In this document: positions 63,335 to 64,000 of the stretch, piece after piece
Position numbering within the stretch: the first letter of the stretch is position 1
Layout of the letters: each line of letters starts with the position of its first letter
Origin: Blastocladiella emersonii ATCC 22665
Lineage: Eukaryota > Blastocladiomycota > Blastocladiomycetes > Blastocladiales > Blastocladiaceae
NCBI GenBank assembly: GCA_025594325.1
Contig: JANHCV010000002.1
Span: forward strand, 248,001-312,000
Length of the DNA: 64,000 bases
Direction of reading: 5' to 3'
Notes under the pieces: model-generated
Database searches by the model: none
What the model was told of the DNA's origin: nothing
What the model saw: the letters and a program-made list of their open reading frames with translations, nothing else
Made by a program: the position numbers and the translations under genes

Positions 63335-64000
63335 CTAGTCGAGCCACGGGATCTGGTGCGCGGGAGGATCTGGCGGGAGCGCTGGCCCAGAGCCCCGAAT
63401 CTCGGCCGCCCGCCCGTCAACCTTCGCTGCCGGCGGCAGGACGGTGTTGGTAACATCCTTGCCGGCCTCGCGTTTGGGCTGCATGACCGGCGCAGCGCGG
63501 TAGCCGTTCTGGCCCTTGGTCGCGCGCGCGGGCGCCGCGGCGCGCGGGTCTTCGTCGTCGCTGGCTTCGTCGCTGTCATCAGAATCGTCGTGGCCGAGCC
63601 CGTAATCGTCGTCGCCTCCGTACGAGTAGGCGTACGCGTCGTCGATGGTGGCGGTCGCGTGCTCGTAGACGTCGCGCGGGACCGAACCACTCGCGTGCAG
63701 GGACATGGCGCCGAATTGGTGCGCAAGCGGGCCGGCGCGGTACGCGTACCACTCGTTGATGCGGGCACGCAGCTCGAACGGCGACAGGTCCGAGACGCCC
63801 GAGCACGGCCGCACACCGCCGTGGTACGACTCAATCCGGACCGTCATCCGGTTGATCGACGTGATGTAGCCCGCGAACCAGCGGAGCTTGCGCGTCTCGA
63901 GCCGCCCGTTGACGATAATCGCTTGGTCCTTCCAGAGGTGTTCGGGCTTGACGAAATGATACATGACTGAAAGCATCGCGTCCCAGGAAGCAAGGCCGCG
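63335..64000 (-). CDS. P4: PEHLW-family protein, 3' part only
   Basis: Cut by the window end; 222 C-terminal codons are visible. The reading begins RGLASWDAMLSVMYHFVKPE followed by HLWKDQ, then RLETRKLRWFAGYITSINRM, GVRPCSGVSDLSPFELRARI and NEWYAYR. After this the protein has an acidic stretch (GGDDDYGLGHDDSDDSDEAS, DDEDPRAA) and ends AHQIPWLD. The LRWF-type segment, the acidic tail and the IPWLD end tie it to P2 rather than to P1 and P3. Function unknown. Confidence 0.78.
   Translation of the reverse strand, partial: RGLASWDAMLSVMYHFVKPEHLWKDQAIIVNGRLETRKLRWFAGYITSINRMTVRIESYHGGVRPCSGVSDLSPFELRARINEWYAYRAGPLAHQFGAMSLHASGSVPRDVYEHATATIDDAYAYSYGGDDDYGLGHDDSDDSDEASDDEDPRAAAPARATKGQNGYRAAPVMQPKREAGKDVTNTVLPPAAKVDGRAAEIRGSGPALPPDPPAHQIPWLD

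Overview
This is about 64 kb of GC-rich nuclear DNA, very probably from a zoosporic (flagellated) fungus. Genes carry short introns of roughly 50-110 bp, mostly with GTACGT-type donors and GTGTAG or CTGTAG acceptors. A fungal-type metacaspase and a Gpt2/Sct1-type acyltransferase sit beside genes typical of flagellated or early-diverging lineages: delta-tubulin, a class C (GABA-B-like) GPCR, and a CNBD ion channel of CNG/HCN type. Blastocladiomycota (Allomyces/Catenaria/Blastocladiella-like) fits best. The species is inferred, not shown. I saw no tRNA, rRNA, CRISPR array or bacterial-type operon.

Left block (1-24.7 kb, all + strand): a tandem array of one gene family, called MR here (Mei2-like RRM + RS). 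Each intact copy has the same four exons. Exon 1 carries the start of a first RRM. Exon 2 (266 or 272 nt) carries the end of RRM1 and the start of RRM2. Exon 3 (exactly 129 nt) finishes RRM2. A long exon 4 encodes an LPKWAR-type motif, an arginine-serine domain and a Gln/Pro/Met-rich tail. Segments such as LDF|YDIRDAQAAL, HYMLP...NQGSLRI and FGELRSFD resemble the first two RRMs of Mei2/AML proteins, but the Mei2 RRM3 is absent. MR1 (cut by the window edge), MR2-MR7, MR9 and MR10 look coding. MR8 is a tail-only fragment, and there are fainter relics. A secreted GPI-type zinc metallopeptidase gene interrupts the array at 10.1-11.5 kb. A broken gene lies at about 19.0-19.9 kb.

24.7-30.3 kb: two + strand members of a second family (PEHLW family, P1 and P2) that I cannot assign to any known domain. 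They are followed by a second copy of the metallopeptidase that differs from the first at one base over about 1.3 kb, which points to recent gene conversion or duplication.

Middle block (30.5-56 kb), mostly single-copy genes: class C GPCR (+), metacaspase (-), delta-tubulin (+), MOB4/phocein (+), SCOC-like coiled-coil protein (-), LEO1 of the Paf1 complex (+), a 1,425-residue uncharacterised protein (+), a cyclic-nucleotide-binding channel with an odd pore (+), an F-box-like protein (+), a small unknown protein (-) and glycerol-3-phosphate acyltransferase (+).

Right block (56.3-64 kb, all - strand): an RS relic, MR11 (frameshifted, probable pseudogene), MR12 (intact), P3, and the 3' part of P4 cut by the window end. 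The MR and PEHLW families therefore co-cluster twice on opposite strands. An unusual start-proximal element (TAACTTGCTGCAA next to ATG) precedes nearly all MR copies and also delta-tubulin. Another upstream element (ACGCG...CATGTGA) is shared by P1-P3 and the first metallopeptidase. The main candidate for something undescribed is this expanding, decaying and homogenising Mei2-like RRM-RS array with its companion PEHLW family.
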